A DNA stretch of 64,000 nt from Gammaproteobacteria bacterium (GTDB taxonomy: Bacteria; Pseudomonadota; Gammaproteobacteria; Arenicellales; Arenicellaceae), in NCBI GenBank assembly GCA_013002025.1, contig JABDKW010000025.1, positions 62,001-126,000 of the forward strand, read 5' to 3'. Each line of letters begins with the position of its first letter. The first letter of the stretch is position 1. The notes under the pieces are model-generated. The model had not been told where the DNA came from. It saw nothing but the letters and a program-made list of their open reading frames with translations, and searched no databases. A program made the position numbers and the translations under genes. Below are positions 33,812-42,742 of this stretch, piece after piece.

Positions 33812-34999
33812 TTTAGTGGCCGCAGACGTAGAGTTTCGCGGCTCCATAAATCGTTCCCGATAGGCAAGCGCCAGAGTTAACGCCAATCCCTCAATCGATG
33901 AGGTCAGGTACAGAATAATATTCAGCAAGTCATTTTCCTTAAGCCAACCAACGGAATGCCAAAAATAAGCCAGCGCTGCAGGCAACAAAATGATGATCGC
34001 AAACGCCAGAATATAAGCAGGCGGGTAGCGTTCAAAGGTAGAAACCGCAATCATGCCAAACGATAACACCAATGCCAGAACCAAAAATATTCCCAGCAAA
34101 ATTATCGCCAACGCGCCGTTAAACAGATTAACAACAGCTATCAAAATGGCCATGGGAGCAACTCGAAGTACCCACTTTGCCATTCCCGGGCTGTAACTAT
34201 CGCTGGCCACGGTTCGCTTAACACATAACAGCCCACAGGCAATCGCCAACGACACCAGCGCCACCGGCGCAATATCAGCCCAAAGCACCGCATTCGGCCA
34301 GAGATACATACTCGCATGACCACTCGTGGTGGCAAGAAATAATGCAACACCGCCCAAATAACCCATGCAATAAAGGTAGACTTTATCGCGAGTAAACCAG
34401 TAAAAACCAAAATTGTATAACAGGATCGCAGCGAGCAAGGCAAAGTAAACGCCGTACATCAATTGCATCGACACCTGACGTTGCCAGAACTCCTGTTTAG
34501 AGCCGAGATTCAGTGCCAGTTTGGCAATACCGTCCGACCACATTCGAAGGTAAATTTCTGAATCCGGTACACCGGCCACGTCAAATAAATAGCAGGGGTG
34601 CTCAATGTCACGGTTTGCAAATGGCCTGCTGGTACCGACATTAACTTGACGCCAATAGTCGCCTTCAGGAATATACACATCCAATACATCTAACTGCGTT
34701 TGACAGCTATAAAGCAACTCGTGCGTCGACGTTATATCCGATGAATCGAATTTCACCCAATACGTGGAGTTTGATAATCCAAAGCTCAAAACATCCGTTG
34801 TTATCGGTGTGAACTCAAGATCGCGCACCTGATTGAAGGTCAGCTTTCCCGCTGGGTCTTCCAGTACGCTAAAATGCAAATGATCGGCCTGGGCGAGCGA
34901 ACTGAAGAACCACAAGCCCAACGCGACCAGCCGCCACCAAATTGGCGCAGCGACGCTATACTGTATTGAGTAGCGGCTACCCTGTGTGAAAATATTCAA
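33791..34999 (-). CDS. 7TMR-DISM sensor protein without an output domain
   Basis: 402 residues. After a signal peptide (about 21-39, WRLVALGLWFFSSLAQA) comes an extracellular 7TMR-DISM domain of type 2 (for example LSFGLSNSTYWVKFDSS and EIYLRMWSDGIAKLALNL), then seven hydrophobic helices (about 190-385). In related proteins a GGDEF, kinase or phosphatase domain follows the seventh helix, but here only about 20 residues remain. The frame starts inside the upstream enoyl-CoA hydratase gene; I chose TTG at 34999 because it follows a GGCGGGAA stretch and leaves a normal signal peptide. Its 3' end overlaps imuB. It may sense a carbohydrate-like ligand; signalling partner unknown. Confidence 0.72.
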   Translation of the reverse strand: MNIFTQGSRYSIQYSVAAPIWWRLVALGLWFFSSLAQADHLHFSVLEDPAGKLTFNQVRDLEFTPITTDVLSFGLSNSTYWVKFDSSDITSTHELLYSCQTQLDVLDVYIPEGDYWRQVNVGTSRPFANRDIEHPCYLFDVAGVPDSEIYLRMWSDGIAKLALNLGSKQEFWQRQVSMQLMYGVYFALLAAILLYNFGFYWFTRDKVYLYCMGYLGGVALFLATTSGHASMYLWPNAVLWADIAPVALVSLAIACGLLCVKRTVASDSYSPGMAKWVLRVAPMAILIAVVNLFNGALAIILLGIFLVLALVLSFGMIAVSTFERYPPAYILAFAIIILLPAALAYFWHSVGWLKENDLLNIILYLTSSIEGLALTLALAYRERFMEPRNSTSAATKLGKQTV

Positions 35000-35033
35000 T
35001 GTGTCGACATTCCCGCCCCGCGGCTTGGATTGA

Positions 35034-35819
35034 CTAGCTAAATTCGGCAGCACGTTTTTGCGTGAATGCGCTAACGCCTTCACGCCCATCGGGTGAGGCC
35101 GCCGTGTCTGCAATGGTTGCGGTTTCCAAGTTCAGTTGCGCTTCCAACTCGCTAGTGGAACTGGCCAGCAGCAATTTTTTGATTGCCCCGTAAGAACCGC
35201 GCGGCCCAGCGGCAAACTGTTCCGCCAGCGCCTGTGCCTCGGCCATTAACTGCGCATCCGGCACCACTTTATTCACCAGCCCCCATTGCAGTGCTTCATC
35301 AGCATCCAGCATTCGATTGGTAAACATCAGTTCCTGAGTCTTTCTGAGGCCGATCAGGCGGGGCATGAAATATGATGAGCTGCCGTCAGGGCTTAACCCA
35401 ACATTGGTATAAGCCATGGTGAACTTGGCTGATTCTCCAGCCAATACCATATCACCGCAAATTGCGGTGCTAAAACCGGCCCCGGCGGCCATCCCGTTGA
35501 CTGCGACAACCAGCGGCGCCTGCATACGCGAGAAACACGCAATTGCTGCGTGTAAGTTGTCGGCAATATGGGCTATGCCCTGTTTTACATCTGCGCCCAT
35601 AGCGGCCATGAATTTAACATCACCACCGGCACAGAAAAAACGTCCGGCACCGGTGAGTATGACGGCCTTAACTTTGTCATTGGCGGCCACTTCTGAGGCT
35701 GCCTGAGATAACTCCTCGGCCATTCTGGTATTTAAACCGTTGGCGGCATCCGGCCGATTCAGTCGTATCGTTGCGACCCGTTCGGTGACGGAGCACTCAA
35801 GTGTTTCAAAGTTGGTCAT
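35034..35819 (-). CDS. Enoyl-CoA hydratase/isomerase family protein
   Basis: 261 residues, crotonase superfamily. RLNRPDAANGLNTRM, the oxyanion-hole segments FCAGGDVKFMAAM (about 61-73) and NGMAAGAGFSTAICGDMVLA (about 107-126), and VGLSPDGSSSYFMPRLIG are visible. The position of the second catalytic glutamate is occupied by D in LSPDGSSS, as in PaaG-type isomerases, so an isomerase is more likely than a hydratase. It lies 51 bases downstream of the encapsulated-ferritin homologue on the same strand, with no obvious functional link. Confidence 0.87.
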   Translation of the reverse strand: MTNFETLECSVTERVATIRLNRPDAANGLNTRMAEELSQAASEVAANDKVKAVILTGAGRFFCAGGDVKFMAAMGADVKQGIAHIADNLHAAIACFSRMQAPLVVAVNGMAAGAGFSTAICGDMVLAGESAKFTMAYTNVGLSPDGSSSYFMPRLIGLRKTQELMFTNRMLDADEALQWGLVNKVVPDAQLMAEAQALAEQFAAGPRGSYGAIKKLLLASSTSELEAQLNLETATIADTAASPDGREGVSAFTQKRAAEFS

Positions 35820-35870
35820 AGGTTTGGATGTTTAAGTTGCCCAGCAGGCATCCGGGATTGCCATGTTGGG

Positions 35871-36170
35871 CTAATGGTCATGCGAATGGTGTGAGATTTC
35901 ACCATCACTAAACAGGTAATCTTTGAGCTCTTTGTCGAGCACAGGGTCGCGACGCCGGATCCATTCCAATACCATGGCGGCATGTTCTTTCTCTTCATCG
36001 CGGTTATGTTCAAGTATGGCCTTCAACTCATCATCCTTACAGGCGTCTACTCGCTGGTTATACCAATCGACTGCTTCCAACTCTTCCATTAGGGAAGTAA
36101 TGGCGCGATGCATATCGCGAGTTTCATCACTCAGTTCATCAATCGGTTCATGATAACCTTCATTAGCCAT
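35871..36170 (-). CDS. Encapsulated ferritin-like protein (EncFtn family) without encapsulin neighbour
   Basis: 99-residue iron-oxidising, ferritin-like protein. The sequence HRAITSLMEELEAVDWYNQR (21-40) and AILEHNRDEEKEHAAMVLEW (51-70) is a close match to Rhodospirillum rubrum EncFtn; the metal ligands of the interdimer ferroxidase centre (equivalent to E32, E62, H65 there) are conserved as E30, E60 and H63, with further entry-site glutamates E29 and E32. EncFtn works inside encapsulin shells and is normally targeted by a C-terminal peptide. Here the tail is FSDGEISHHSHDH, His-rich and unlike the known targeting peptide, and no encapsulin gene is adjacent. ATG at 36170 has GGAG seven bases upstream. 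Confidence 0.88.
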   Translation of the reverse strand: MANEGYHEPIDELSDETRDMHRAITSLMEELEAVDWYNQRVDACKDDELKAILEHNRDEEKEHAAMVLEWIRRRDPVLDKELKDYLFSDGEISHHSHDH

Positions 36171-36250
36171 AGGGGCGCTCCACATATTCTATTGCGCAAA
36201 CTGGTGTGCCGCACAAACATCTTAATACAGCGAAAATGGAGCCATGGCCA

Positions 36251-36265
36251 AACTGATATTCAGTT
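36251..36265. promoter_or_regulatory. Perfect 15-base palindrome in the EncFtn/ABC-F divergent region
   Basis: AACTGA (36251-36256) and TCAGTT (36260-36265) flank TAT. It lies 81 bases upstream of the EncFtn start and 141 bases upstream of the ABC-F start. It is not a Fur or IscR consensus that I recognise. Confidence 0.3.
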
Positions 36266-36405
36266 CAAAATCCGCCCAATCTCGCATCGTTATATTTTTA
36301 TCTACCCCTGATAGCAATTTCGCACATTCGCTGGCGCAGTGCAATTGCTTTGGGCGCATTCGTAGCACACTTGTAATCGGCTATTTCGGCGCTACACTTG
36401 AGCCC

Positions 36406-38358
36406 ATGCTGGAGCTAATAAACTTATCAATGCGCCGTGGAGAGACGCTTTTATTCGATGGCGCGAACTGTCAAATTCACGCTGGCCAAAAAGTGGGCCT
36501 GACCGGCGCCAATGGCTGTGGCAAGTCCAGCCTGTTTTCGGCAATCTTGCAGCACCTAATCCCCGACCAAGGTGAAATTAAGATTCCCCAAGACTGGGTG
36601 GTCGCCCACGTTGCGCAGGAGGCCCCATCAGATCAACGCGCCGCCCTCGATCATGTATTAGATGGAGACGCCGAATGGCGTGAACTCGATACCGCACTCC
36701 AGCAAACTGACCACCCCAAGTTTCTGAAATGGCAGTCCCGCTATGAAGAAATCGACGGCTATGCCGCCGCTAGCCGTGCCGCGCAATTGCTGTATGGGCT
36801 GGGCTTTGATAGCGATGATCATCATCGCCCGGCCAGGGAATTCTCAGGCGGTTGGCGAGTGCGCCTGAATGTTGCGCGCGCACTCATGTGCCGCTCGGAT
36901 TTATTGTTGTTAGATGAACCGACCAACCACCTCGATTTGGATGCGGTGCTGTGGCTGGAGCATTGGCTCAAACACTACCCCGGCACGTTAATACTGATTG
37001 CCCATGACCGTGACTTTCTGGATCAACTGACCACCCATACCTTACACATCGAAAATCAGCAGGCCAGAATCTACAAAGGTAATTATTCGAGCTTTGAAAA
37101 CATTCGCACAGAACAATTAGCCAATCAACAATCACAATACGCCAAGCAGCAACGTGAAATTGAACATATGCAGGATTTCGTGCGGCGCTTCAAGGCCAAA
37201 GCCACCAAGGCCCGGCAGGCACAGAGCCGCCTGAAAGCGCTCGAAAAAATGGAGCGTATTGCACCCGCGCATGTCGATTCGCCCTTCAGCTTCTCGATTC
37301 CCGACCCCGACAAGAACCCCAGCCCACTTCTCAGCCTGCACGATGCCTGTGTCGGATATGCGCAGACCGCAATTGTGGAACAGATCAATTTCGTCATGAC
37401 ACCGGGCGATCGAATCGGTCTGATTGGACCAAATGGCGCCGGTAAATCCACCCTGATTAAACTGTTAGCCGGCGAATTAAAACTGATGAGTGGCAATTAC
37501 CATCGCTCCAAAGAAATCAACATCGGTTATTTCGCACAACATCAGATTGAGCAGTTGCAGATGCAGCATAGCCCGATGGAGCACATCAAATTGCTCGACG
37601 CCGAATGTAATAACGGCACCGCCACTGAAAATCAGCTACGCCGTTATCTTGGTAGCTTCGGCTTCAGCGGCAATAAAGCCACCGCCAAGGTCGCGCCATT
37701 TTCAGGTGGCGAAAAATCACGGCTGGCGCTGGCTTTAATTTGTTATCAACGGCCGAATCTGCTGCTATTGGATGAGCCAACCAACCACCTTGATCTGGAA
37801 ATGCGCCAGGCACTGGCGGTTGCGCTACAAGACTATGCCGGCGCCGTAGTGCTGGTTTCACACGACCGTCATCTGCTCAAGGTCAACTCTGACAAACTGA
37901 TTCTGGTTGCCCATGGTCGCGCCAGCGAATTTCAAGGCAGTGTTGACGATTACCCGAAATGGCTAATTGAACATAAACGGGGCGGCACTCAGCACATTGC
38001 CCCGGAGCAGGCAGCTGCACCTGCGGCCGAGCTCGCACCAAAAACCAATACTGCCAGCGCACGCAAGGAGCAAAAACGGGAGGCCGCTGAACTACGCAAA
38101 CAATTACAACCGCTGAATAGCCGTATTCAACGCTGCGAGCGTGTCATGGAGAAATTAAACGAGCAAAAATCACAATTGGATGCCGCCTTAAGTGACTCTG
38201 AGCTGTACCAGAGTGAACAGAAAGAGCAACTCAAACAATTGCTCACGGATCAGGCCTATTTGCAAAAAGAGATCGATGCCGCCGAAGCAGACTGGCTTAA
38301 TGCCCATGAAGCTTACGAGGCAGCGCAAGCAGATCTGCAGGCTCGAGTCGCAGGGTGA
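36406..38358 (+). CDS. ABC-F family ATPase, YheS-like
   Basis: Soluble protein of 650 residues with two ATP-binding cassettes and no membrane span: Walker A GLTGANGCGKSSL and GLIGPNGAGKSTL, signatures FSGGWRVRLNVARAL and FSGGEKSRLALAL, and paired LLLDEPTNHLDL motifs. An interdomain linker rich in charged helix is followed by a C-terminal coiled coil (about 570-640). ABC-F proteins act on ribosomes, rescuing stalled elongation; YheS is the closest type. The ATG at 36406 (MLELINLSMRRGETLL) was chosen by family N-terminus; a longer frame from 36244 is not family-like. It overlaps the DUF2520 gene by four bases (GTGA). Confidence 0.9.
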   Translation: MLELINLSMRRGETLLFDGANCQIHAGQKVGLTGANGCGKSSLFSAILQHLIPDQGEIKIPQDWVVAHVAQEAPSDQRAALDHVLDGDAEWRELDTALQQTDHPKFLKWQSRYEEIDGYAAASRAAQLLYGLGFDSDDHHRPAREFSGGWRVRLNVARALMCRSDLLLLDEPTNHLDLDAVLWLEHWLKHYPGTLILIAHDRDFLDQLTTHTLHIENQQARIYKGNYSSFENIRTEQLANQQSQYAKQQREIEHMQDFVRRFKAKATKARQAQSRLKALEKMERIAPAHVDSPFSFSIPDPDKNPSPLLSLHDACVGYAQTAIVEQINFVMTPGDRIGLIGPNGAGKSTLIKLLAGELKLMSGNYHRSKEINIGYFAQHQIEQLQMQHSPMEHIKLLDAECNNGTATENQLRRYLGSFGFSGNKATAKVAPFSGGEKSRLALALICYQRPNLLLLDEPTNHLDLEMRQALAVALQDYAGAVVLVSHDRHLLKVNSDKLILVAHGRASEFQGSVDDYPKWLIEHKRGGTQHIAPEQAAAPAAELAPKTNTASARKEQKREAAELRKQLQPLNSRIQRCERVMEKLNEQKSQLDAALSDSELYQSEQKEQLKQLLTDQAYLQKEIDAAEADWLNAHEAYEAAQADLQARVAG

Positions 38359-39251
38359 GTGAGCGCCCGCATATCGCAATAATTGGCGGCGGCCGGGTAG
38401 GCGCCAGCCTGGCCTATGCATTTGCCGAGAACGGACATACTATAAAGCTTGGTGTAACGACGCGCGACGGCAAGTTATCACAGCCCGATTGGGGTCAATA
38501 TAGCCCGCAAAACAATCTGCAGGTTTGTCAGGCCAGAGCGGCGCTGGCGGGTGCGAAAACCGTATTACTGACCGTGGCTGACCAGCAGATCAAACCGGTG
38601 TGTGAGGCGCTATCCAGTCACCTTGAACCGTCCAGCGTCGTCGCACATTGTTCCGGCATTCTCGGTAGCGACGTCCTGGCCGCGGCTGCCGACCACGGAA
38701 TGGCGACCGCATCAGTGCACCCACTGGCTAGCTTTCCGTCGGTGCAGGCCGGTATTGCATGGCTGAGTACTCGCGAGCACGGCTGTTATTGCTACAGTGA
38801 AGGGGATGAGTCCGCGCTACAGGCGCTAGAGCCATTGTTTGCCGGGTTGGGGTTTAAAACGCGGCGCGTAAACCCCGCAGCCAAGCCCTTGTATCACGCC
38901 GCTAGCGTGTTTGCCTGTAACTACCTGAACGTCTTAATTGAGCTAAGCCTGCAATGCGGTGATGCGGCAGATCTTGAGCGGAATGAACTATTCGAGGCCT
39001 TGCGCCCCCTGATCGATACAACTTTGGCGAATATCGCCAGCCATGGCACCACGGCCGCGTTGAGCGGCCCGGTCATGCGCGCCGACCTTGATACACTAAG
39101 CCTGCACTCACAGGCACTGGCCAAAATTGACCCCGCGTTGGAGGAATCCTATCGCGATCTAGGCCGACATGCCGTCGCGCTGGCGGCGCAGAGCAAGACC
39201 TTGAGTGATCAGCAATTAAAGGCGCTGCTGGCGCTGCTTAAAAAGCCGTAA
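38355..39251 (+). CDS. Rossmann-like and DUF2520 domain protein
   Basis: 298-residue predicted NAD(P)-binding protein. The N-terminal Rossmann motif is IAIIGGGRVGASLAYAFAEN (8-27), the middle contains VAHCSGILGSDVLA and TASVHPLASF, and the C-terminal DUF2520 helical domain covers about residues 145-290 (for example HAASVFACNYLNVLIELSLQ). Related to ketopantoate reductase and 6-phosphogluconate dehydrogenase folds; the substrate is unknown. The GTG start overlaps the ABC-F stop (GTGA), so it is translationally coupled. Confidence 0.85.
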   Translation: MSERPHIAIIGGGRVGASLAYAFAENGHTIKLGVTTRDGKLSQPDWGQYSPQNNLQVCQARAALAGAKTVLLTVADQQIKPVCEALSSHLEPSSVVAHCSGILGSDVLAAAADHGMATASVHPLASFPSVQAGIAWLSTREHGCYCYSEGDESALQALEPLFAGLGFKTRRVNPAAKPLYHAASVFACNYLNVLIELSLQCGDAADLERNELFEALRPLIDTTLANIASHGTTAALSGPVMRADLDTLSLHSQALAKIDPALEESYRDLGRHAVALAAQSKTLSDQQLKALLALLKKP

Positions 39252-39261
39252 GGCGCGCGCT

Positions 39262-40920
39262 CTACTGCCAGACAATCTCGCCGCCCGTGATCCGGCTTAT
39301 CAAACTCGAGTATTTTTGTTCGAGTTCAGCACGCTTAATTTTCAGCGTGGGCGTCAGTAATCCATTCTCCACAGTCCAGGAATCGGAGGCGATGTAAATC
39401 CCGCCCATACATTCGTGTTTCTCCACCTCTGCATTAACGGACGCCAGCGTCGCAGACAGGCTTTGCGATATTTCTTCACGCGATAATCCCGCCGTCAACT
39501 CCTGAGATAATACAATCGCTACGACCGGCTGCGGTAGACCGGCGCCCATCACACAACTCTGTTCGATCAGCTGATTAATGCCCAACTTACTTTCCAGCGG
39601 CACGGGTGCAACATACTTGCCTTTGGCGGTTTTAAATTGATCTTTAACCCGGCCGGTTATTGTTAAGTAACCATCAGCATCCATTTCCGCCTTGTCGCCG
39701 GTACGCATAAAGCCGTCATCAGTAAAGGTTTCTGCGGTGGCCTCCGGGTTTTTGTAGTATTCCTTAAAAACAGCGTCACCACGCAATAAAATCTCACCCT
39801 GTTCCGACAGCTTGATTTCCAGACCCTCCATGGCATGACCAATGGTGCCGATTTTCTCGCCCCTGAAGGGGAAGTTAGTGGTGCCCATGCCACTGCATTC
39901 GGTCATGCCCCAGGCTTCTGAAATTTCAATTCCGAGCCGTGCATACCATTGCAAAATCGAGGGCGGTACCGGCGCGCTGCCACAGCCACAACTGCGCACA
40001 TACTCAAGCCCTAATTGGCGCTTAATACGTCGCTTAACCAGATTACAAATAACCGGGATACGCAGCAATATGTCCAATCGCTCCTGCGGCAACTTGGACA
40101 ATACACCCGCCTGAAACTTCAGCCACAATCGAGGTACCGACAAAAAGAACGTGACCCTGGCCGACTTCAAGTCTTCCAGAAACGTGTCCAGGCTGTGATT
40201 GAAAGTTACTTCAGCCTGCACATACAAACTACTGTACTCGATCAACGCACGCTCAGTAATGTGCGCTAACGGCAGGTAGGAAATTACCCTGGCCTGCATG
40301 CCCTGTTCCATAAGATTTGCGGCACTGATGCCACCATACATAATATTTCGATAGGTGAGCACGACCCCCTTGGGCTTGCCCGTGGAGCCGGATGTGTAGG
40401 TGATAGAGAAGGTATCCTGATGGTCAGGCTGATGCGGCATTTTAAGCGGTTCATGCTGTTGCAACAGGTCACTCATCTGATAGCGACAGGGCATGGTCAG
40501 ATAAGGCATCGCGATACTGATAAGCTGTTCCGGGATGGCTGCCTGTGCTGCACTAAAATCAGCCAATTTTCCCACCACGACGGCGCGCGCCCCGCTGTGA
40601 TCAACAATGTAGCTGATGGTTTCCTTACCTGCCGTGTAATAAATCGGCACTGAAATCAAACCAGCCGCCTGAATCGCAAAATCAGTGATAAACCATTCAG
40701 CGCAATTTTCTGACAGGATGACAACCCGGTCGCCCGTTTCCAGACCCAGAGACTTGAAGGCCGCCGCCAAGCTCAACACCTGTCGGCTAACCTCGCCCCA
40801 GGAATATTCCTGATAATGGTCACCTCGCGGCTGTCTCAAATAGGTTTTGTCGGGAGTTTGCTGCGCCCAATGCTGCAACATCGCGATGGGCATGGGCGCG
40901 GTGGATACTTCTCTATTCAT
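39262..40920 (-). CDS. AMP-binding acyl-CoA ligase/synthetase
   Basis: 552 residues of the ANL superfamily. ITYTSGSTGKPKGVVLTYRN (about residues 172-191) is the AMP-binding loop, AWGMTECSGMGTTNF the adenine-binding motif, and TGRVKDQFKTAKGKYVAPVP the hinge motif (D and K conserved). It resembles long-chain fatty acid CoA ligases of the FAA1/FadD15 type. It lies 76 bases downstream of the fumarase gene on the same strand. Chain-length specificity cannot be read from the sequence. Confidence 0.87.
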   Translation of the reverse strand: MNREVSTAPMPIAMLQHWAQQTPDKTYLRQPRGDHYQEYSWGEVSRQVLSLAAAFKSLGLETGDRVVILSENCAEWFITDFAIQAAGLISVPIYYTAGKETISYIVDHSGARAVVVGKLADFSAAQAAIPEQLISIAMPYLTMPCRYQMSDLLQQHEPLKMPHQPDHQDTFSITYTSGSTGKPKGVVLTYRNIMYGGISAANLMEQGMQARVISYLPLAHITERALIEYSSLYVQAEVTFNHSLDTFLEDLKSARVTFFLSVPRLWLKFQAGVLSKLPQERLDILLRIPVICNLVKRRIKRQLGLEYVRSCGCGSAPVPPSILQWYARLGIEISEAWGMTECSGMGTTNFPFRGEKIGTIGHAMEGLEIKLSEQGEILLRGDAVFKEYYKNPEATAETFTDDGFMRTGDKAEMDADGYLTITGRVKDQFKTAKGKYVAPVPLESKLGINQLIEQSCVMGAGLPQPVVAIVLSQELTAGLSREEISQSLSATLASVNAEVEKHECMGGIYIASDSWTVENGLLTPTLKIKRAELEQKYSSLISRITGGEIVWQ

Positions 40921-40996
40921 TAAAATAGTCTTCTTTTTGGGGAAACGTGTTTTTTTTGGAACTAACGGATCACAGCTCGAACGGCTGCTTGGATGA

Positions 40997-42517
40997 TCAT
41001 ACGACCTGGATTTTTTGTGCTATCAGACTCTTCCACTTAGCGGGCCCCGTAGAGTGCACGGATTCGCCAGAAGTATCAACCGCTACTGTCACCGGCATAT
41101 CGTGGACTTCAAATTCATGGATTGCCTCCATGCCCAACTCGGGAAACGCGACAATTTTTGACCCGGTAATGGCCTTCGACACCAGATAGGCTGCCCCACC
41201 AACCGCCATAAGGTAAACAGCCTGGTGTTTTGCGATCGAATCAATGGTGGCCGGCCCGCGCTCCGCTTTGCCGATCATGCCGATTAAACCCGCCTTTTCA
41301 AGCATCATATCGGTAAACTTATCCATCCGCGTCGCGGTGGTCGGCCCGGCCGGACCCACTGCTTCATCGCGTACGGCATCCACCGGCCCCACGTAATAAA
41401 TAAAACGATTGGTGAAGTCCACGCCATTGGGTAAGCCTTCACCGCTCTCCAGCAGGCTCTGAATGCGCTTATGGGCTGCATCGCGACCGGTTAATAACTT
41501 GCCGCTCAGCAGTAAGGTTTCGCCGGGTTTCCACTCCAACATATCAGTCTTTTTGAGTGTGTCGAGATTAACTCTGCGCGCGCTGGGGCCAACATCCCAG
41601 CTTATTTCCGGCCAGTCAGACAGGCTGGGCTGCGTTTGCAGCGCTGGCCCACTGCCATCCAGCACAAAATGAGCATGTCTGGTGGCTGCACAGTTGGGAA
41701 TCATGGTAACTGGCTTGGAAGCAGCATGAGTCGGGAAATCTTTGATTTTAACGTCCAGAACTGTGGTCAGGCCGCCAAGCCCTTGAGCACCAATGCCCAA
41801 TTGATTAACCTTTTCATATAATTCCAACCGCAGTTCTTCGAGACGGTTGGAGGGTCCACGCGCTTTAAGCTCATGTATATCGATTGATTCCATCAACACT
41901 TCTTTGGCTAATACCGCAGACTTTTCAGCAGTGCCTCCTACGCCAATACCGAGCATACCGGGTGGGCACCAGCCGGCCCCCATCGTAGGCAAGGTTTCTA
42001 ATACCCAGTCAACCAGCGAGTCACTGGGGTTAAGCATGACCATTTTCGATTTATTTTCTGAGCCGCCGCCCTTGGCTGCAACATCAATCTCCACCGTGTC
42101 CCCTTCGACGATATCGTAGTGAATGACGGCGGGCGTATTATCGCCAGTGTTTTTTCGTTCTCCCAGAGGGTCTGCCAGAATCGACGCCCGCAAAATATTA
42201 TCAGGGTGCAGATAGGCGCGTCGCACGCCCTCGTTGATCATGTCGCTAACCGAGCCCTCACCTTCCCAGGTGACATCCATACCGACCTTGACAAAAATAG
42301 TCACAATGCCGGTGTCCTGGCAGATCGGGCGCCGCCCTTCGGCACACATCCTCGAATTCACTAATATCTGTGCCATCGCATCTTTAGCGGCCTGAGATTC
42401 CTCCTGCAGATACGCCTGATGCATAGCATCAACAAAGTCTTTAGGGTGGAAGTAAGATATAAATTGCAACGCGTCGGCGACGCTTTCGACCAGATCTTCT
42501 TGTTTGATAATTGTCAT
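40997..42517 (-). CDS. fumA: Class I fumarate hydratase
   Basis: 506 residues, the single-chain iron-sulphur fumarase (FumA/FumB). CQDTGIVTIFVKVG (near residue 98) and the CAATRHAHF region supply cysteines for the 4Fe-4S cluster, and GPTTATRMDKFTDMM belongs to the C-terminal half. It hydrates fumarate to malate in the TCA cycle. The ATG at 42517 was chosen because the family N-terminus starts MTIIKQEDLVESVADALQFI; the frame extends upstream by 31 codons without resemblance. The next gene upstream is the divergent proS. Confidence 0.95.
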   Translation of the reverse strand: MTIIKQEDLVESVADALQFISYFHPKDFVDAMHQAYLQEESQAAKDAMAQILVNSRMCAEGRRPICQDTGIVTIFVKVGMDVTWEGEGSVSDMINEGVRRAYLHPDNILRASILADPLGERKNTGDNTPAVIHYDIVEGDTVEIDVAAKGGGSENKSKMVMLNPSDSLVDWVLETLPTMGAGWCPPGMLGIGVGGTAEKSAVLAKEVLMESIDIHELKARGPSNRLEELRLELYEKVNQLGIGAQGLGGLTTVLDVKIKDFPTHAASKPVTMIPNCAATRHAHFVLDGSGPALQTQPSLSDWPEISWDVGPSARRVNLDTLKKTDMLEWKPGETLLLSGKLLTGRDAAHKRIQSLLESGEGLPNGVDFTNRFIYYVGPVDAVRDEAVGPAGPTTATRMDKFTDMMLEKAGLIGMIGKAERGPATIDSIAKHQAVYLMAVGGAAYLVSKAITGSKIVAFPELGMEAIHEFEVHDMPVTVAVDTSGESVHSTGPAKWKSLIAQKIQVV

Positions 42518-42742
42518 GGTTCTGCGCTCTTTAAAGTTAAAGTAGTTTAGAGATTCTGCCCATAAATCGTTGTAACAGAATACGGCACAGTTGCCCGCTA
42601 CCCAATTCACACGCTATTATAGCCTGCTTTGCGAAATCAGGCCTGTGCTAGCTCCGCGGGCGCCATCAGAAACCGTTCTCCTGAGTCTAAATTTAGTCCA
42701 AATCAGCGCCTCCCGCGAGAGGATGCGTGACAATAAAAATCT

